In this document: positions 19,212-21,828 of the stretch, piece by piece
How positions within the stretch are numbered: position 1 is the stretch's first letter
How the letters are laid out: each line of letters opens with the position of its first letter
Assembly (NCBI GenBank): GCA_958430865.1
Contig: CAUDNR010000199.1
Span: 1-21,828, forward strand
Direction: 5' to 3'
DNA from: Entrophospora sp. SA101
Lineage: Eukaryota; Glomeromycota; Glomeromycetes; Entrophosporales; Entrophosporaceae
Length of the DNA: 21,828 nt
Translations under genes and position numbers: made by a program
The notes under the pieces: generated by a model
Database searches by the model: none
What the model was told of the DNA's origin: nothing
The model's input: only the letters and a program-made list of their open reading frames with translations

Positions 19212-21081
19212 TTAGTTAGGTTTTGGACAAAGAATATCTTTAAATGGCTCATCTACATGCTGGCGAATTTTTTTATACAAATAATTTTTTCTATCATCTG
19301 ATAATGGAGCAATCTCAAGTATATTTAATGGAGTATTTTTATCAAAATTAGTATTTTTTAGAAGTTTGAAAGAAATTTCTTCCCCACCAGATTTTTTTGA
19401 AACATAAACTTTTCCAATATCTTCTAAACTACCACTAAATTGAAAATGGTAATATTTTCTTATACTTGGTAAAGCTCTAAAATTATCATTTAATAAAGAA
19501 CTAAAATCATGCCACCTCCAACCTAAGCCATCATTATATCTAATTGACTTGTTATTTCTAGATGATTCATTTATAACATTTTCAACATCATCAACAGTAT
19601 TTATGTGACTATCTTTGTATAATTTTTTAATGGATCCAAAATAAGCATCACAGATGAATTTTGTATGCCCAGGGATCATAAAATTTATGTAAATATTATC
19701 ATACCACCCTAACATTATTATCCATGACCAGAACCAGAGTGATAGATTGTTTTTATTCTGTCCAGAACAATTATCACATGTAACATAGAGAGATTTTTTA
19801 TTAACATTTCCAATTTTTAAAAGAAAATGATAAACCATGTTTAAGGTTGTGTTAGCTCCTTTTGGTACATCTTTTGGTGATTCATCATCCTCTCCTATGG
19901 TAAAATTTAGCTGATGGTTATCACCTTCATCAGTTTTACATACACCAAAAAGATGTATTAAAAAAGGTAACTTGAAATAAATTGATCCAACTTGTTGAGG
20001 AGAATAGGGAGCTACAACACTTTGTGCCCAATCATAGCAGATGTGTGTTATTGATGAATCATTTTTATATTTATTAATTACTTGATTATAGTGTTCTCTT
20101 TCAACTTTTGCAGCTAGAAGATGCTTATCATATTCAAACTTGATATTTTCTTATCATCTTGATCCTTTGTTGCTTTTAAATTTGATCTAAATTCTTCGCA
20201 AGTATCACAAAGATCACTTCCAGATGTTAGAAATTTAATGTGTGGTGTCAATCATTGCCAAAGATTGTAAAATGTTTCATATGCAATAATTTTGGTAGAT
20301 TCATCATGTTATAAATAAAAATGTCTATGAAATTCTTTATAGACTGTAGTATATCTTTGATCAGTTGGTAAATAGATATACGGTTCTGAATCATCTCTGA
20401 GTTTCATTGGAGAAGGTAAACCATGTATATTTGAATATTGCAATAGAAATTGTTTAAATATATTTGCTAAATCAAGATCAACTAAGGCTAGTGAATTAAC
20501 TTTAGGAACATTTTTAATATTGCCATGGACACAATCCTCTAAACCATTTGTTTTTAATCTTGCAAAGCAAGTAATTTGTCTTTATGAATACCACACAATT
20601 TTAAAAAAACTGGATGGCAAATGGGTATTGATGAGTTAAATTGATATTTATAATTATGGGTGGTTTTATCATCTCCACTCTTTAATTTATATTTAAAAAC
20701 CATTAGTTGTGTTTTAATACAAAGATCTAATTCTTTACTTTCCAATTCTTTTAGTTCCATGTATCTTTCAAAAAAATTTTTGAACCCAATTTTTTCAAAA
20801 CAAATTCTAGATTTTTTTCGACAATTACAGTTTGATGAATTGTTAAAAAATAGTTTCAAATCATAGACTGTTTCAAGTACCAATTCATTTGGTTCATATT
20901 CTTCTAATCCTAATTCAGATAACTCAATATCTTGAAAAATTAAATTTTCATGGGTTTTCATGATGACATCTGGGGTTTGATGATTTTCTGAAGTCAAATC
21001 ATCTATAGTCTCACTATTAAGCAAATCTTCAGGTGATTCAATATTTTCTTCCGAATTGTTAGGAATTGAATAAAAAGACAT
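19212..21081 (-). pseudogene. Second transposase-like gene (DNCxGQNKN family), broken in four places
   Basis: The frame opens at ATG 21081 (MSFYSIPNNSEEN) and closes at TAG/TAA 19212, but is interrupted four times. There is a frameshift near 20560 (after DKLLALQ), TAA at 20309-20311 (after HRHFYL), TGA at 20252-20254 (in NLWQ-stop-LTPHIKF) and a frameshift near 20145. Homology-like text continues across each break. Ordered motifs: CNCRKKSRICFEKIGFKNFF, QFNSSIPICHPVFLKLCGI, GLEDCVHGNIKNVP, SDLCDTCEEFRSN, ICYDWAQSV, VTCDNCSGQNKNN, MIPGHTKFICDAYFGSIKKL, ALPSIRKYYHFQF and PFKDILCPKPN at the C-terminus. These match a family common in cnidarian, fish and fungal repeats (I think it overlaps Pfam DUF7869; unchecked). 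The Asp residues in YDWAQS, CDNCSGQ and CDAYFG are candidate metal-binding acids. It has no introns. The order is complete, so it died in place by point lesions. Confidence 0.8.
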
Positions 21082-21828
21082 AGTGGAAATTACAGATGAT
21101 ATTTTTTTAATAAAATAATATTTGGATTTTTACTTGTCTTTAAAATTTTTTACACTATTTATAAAGATTTTGCTTAATTTAATTTATTTATAAATATAAG
21201 AATTATGAAAATTCGGCCGTTTTATTTTTTAAAAATAGTAACAAATTTTGGGGTTTAAAATAACCAATTTTCGTGTAACAAATTTTCAGGAGTCATTTTC
21301 TCGAAAAATTTATTATGTTTCTCAGCCGGTTTTTGCTAGAAAACCCCCCATATATAAAACTTAATATCTAAATCGCAGACAAATGTTTAATATATAACTC
21401 TTAATTTTTCATTACTTCATATAAATACAAAGGACCCGAAGCCTTTGCAAAATAGTCTGTATTTTGATTTTTCATTCACATATTTAGCAATTAAAATTGG
21501 TAATTATTTTTTAAGGGTAGGCTCCATGCAATAAGGTTACACATATGATAATTAGTGACAATTGTGGGATTTTAAATTTTTTAAAAAACTTGTGACTAGT
21601 ACAAGTCTTTAACCAATCAAACAAAATTTGTGAAAAAAACTTCCTTGGTTTTATTAAATATGGTATTTATTATGAAAACATTTTTTGTACTTTTATATTA
21701 AGTAAAAAAAATTTTTTGGTTGCTCATCTTTTTTGCATTCTGCTCATTCTGCCTACAGGAGGGAACGTACTGGGAACACAAAATTAACAGGAGGGAACAC
21801 AAAAATTTAACCCATGCAATTTTGTTGA
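21082..21828. other. AT-rich sequence upstream of the pseudogene, with short direct repeats
   Basis: No coding region is supported. The first part would have been the promoter of the minus-strand pseudogene. Direct repeats occur at 21238-21249 and 21275-21286 (GTAACAAATTTT). ACAGGAGGGAAC is repeated at 21755-21766 and 21787-21798, and GGGAACACAAAA also occurs twice near there. The last pair may belong to another element that continues past the window. Confidence 0.45.

Noticed and set aside
14754..21828. Terminal inverted repeats bracketing the two large minus-strand genes
   Set aside because: Compared by eye; only short AT-rich words match between 14754-15155 and 21082-21828, which is not evidence of element ends.

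Overview
The window looks like a piece of a very AT-rich, transposon-crowded eukaryotic genome, most likely an early-diverging fungus of the Glomeromycotina (Rhizophagus-like). The reasons are the strong A+T bias, short introns (about 60-110 bp in the largest gene), one conserved WD40 housekeeping gene with a fungal-style low-complexity N-terminus, and many decayed DNA transposons. The organism is an inference. There are no bacterial operons, rRNA, CRISPR arrays or convincing tRNA genes.

Layout. 1-3100 is a transposon graveyard: an inverted-repeat element (257-515), a cluster of short motifs in both orientations (720-875), a relic of a hAT-type BED zinc-finger transposase (1767-2067), a short hAT MITE with a clean 8-bp target duplication (2415-2568) sitting in an older open frame, and another inverted-repeat element (2931-3099). 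4984-7644 (minus) is an intact five-exon DCAF7/WDR68-type WD40 gene of 674 codons with a long Asn/Ser/Thr/Pro- and His-rich N-terminal extension. 7645-11370 is AT-rich with nothing recognisable. 11905-13412 is a complete Tc1/mariner element: TA target site, 188-bp terminal inverted repeats, and a DD35E-type transposase broken by one in-frame TGA. It sits next to frameshifted coding remnants. 13745-14753 holds a MITE-like element with 9-bp flanking repeats and a diverged 350-bp tandem duplication.

15156-21081 (minus) is the most interesting part. Two large genes of two different transposase-like families lie head to tail, 159 bp apart. The downstream one (15156-19052) assembles into nine exons whose splice phases all agree, giving an uninterrupted 1107-residue protein with a candidate DDE/RNase H-like core, a SAP-like segment and a conserved C-terminal region. 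The upstream one (19212-21081) is a pseudogene with two stop codons and two frameshifts. Whether they form one two-gene element or two neighbours, and whether the intact one is still mobile or domesticated, is the main open question.

Several unrelated elements carry in-frame TGA where the context predicts CGA, and the Tc1 terminal repeats differ mostly by CpG-type transitions. This suggests decay by cytosine deamination across the mobile DNA. Exon coordinates were worked out by hand from splice signals and reading phase; family names rest on remembered motifs, not on searches.
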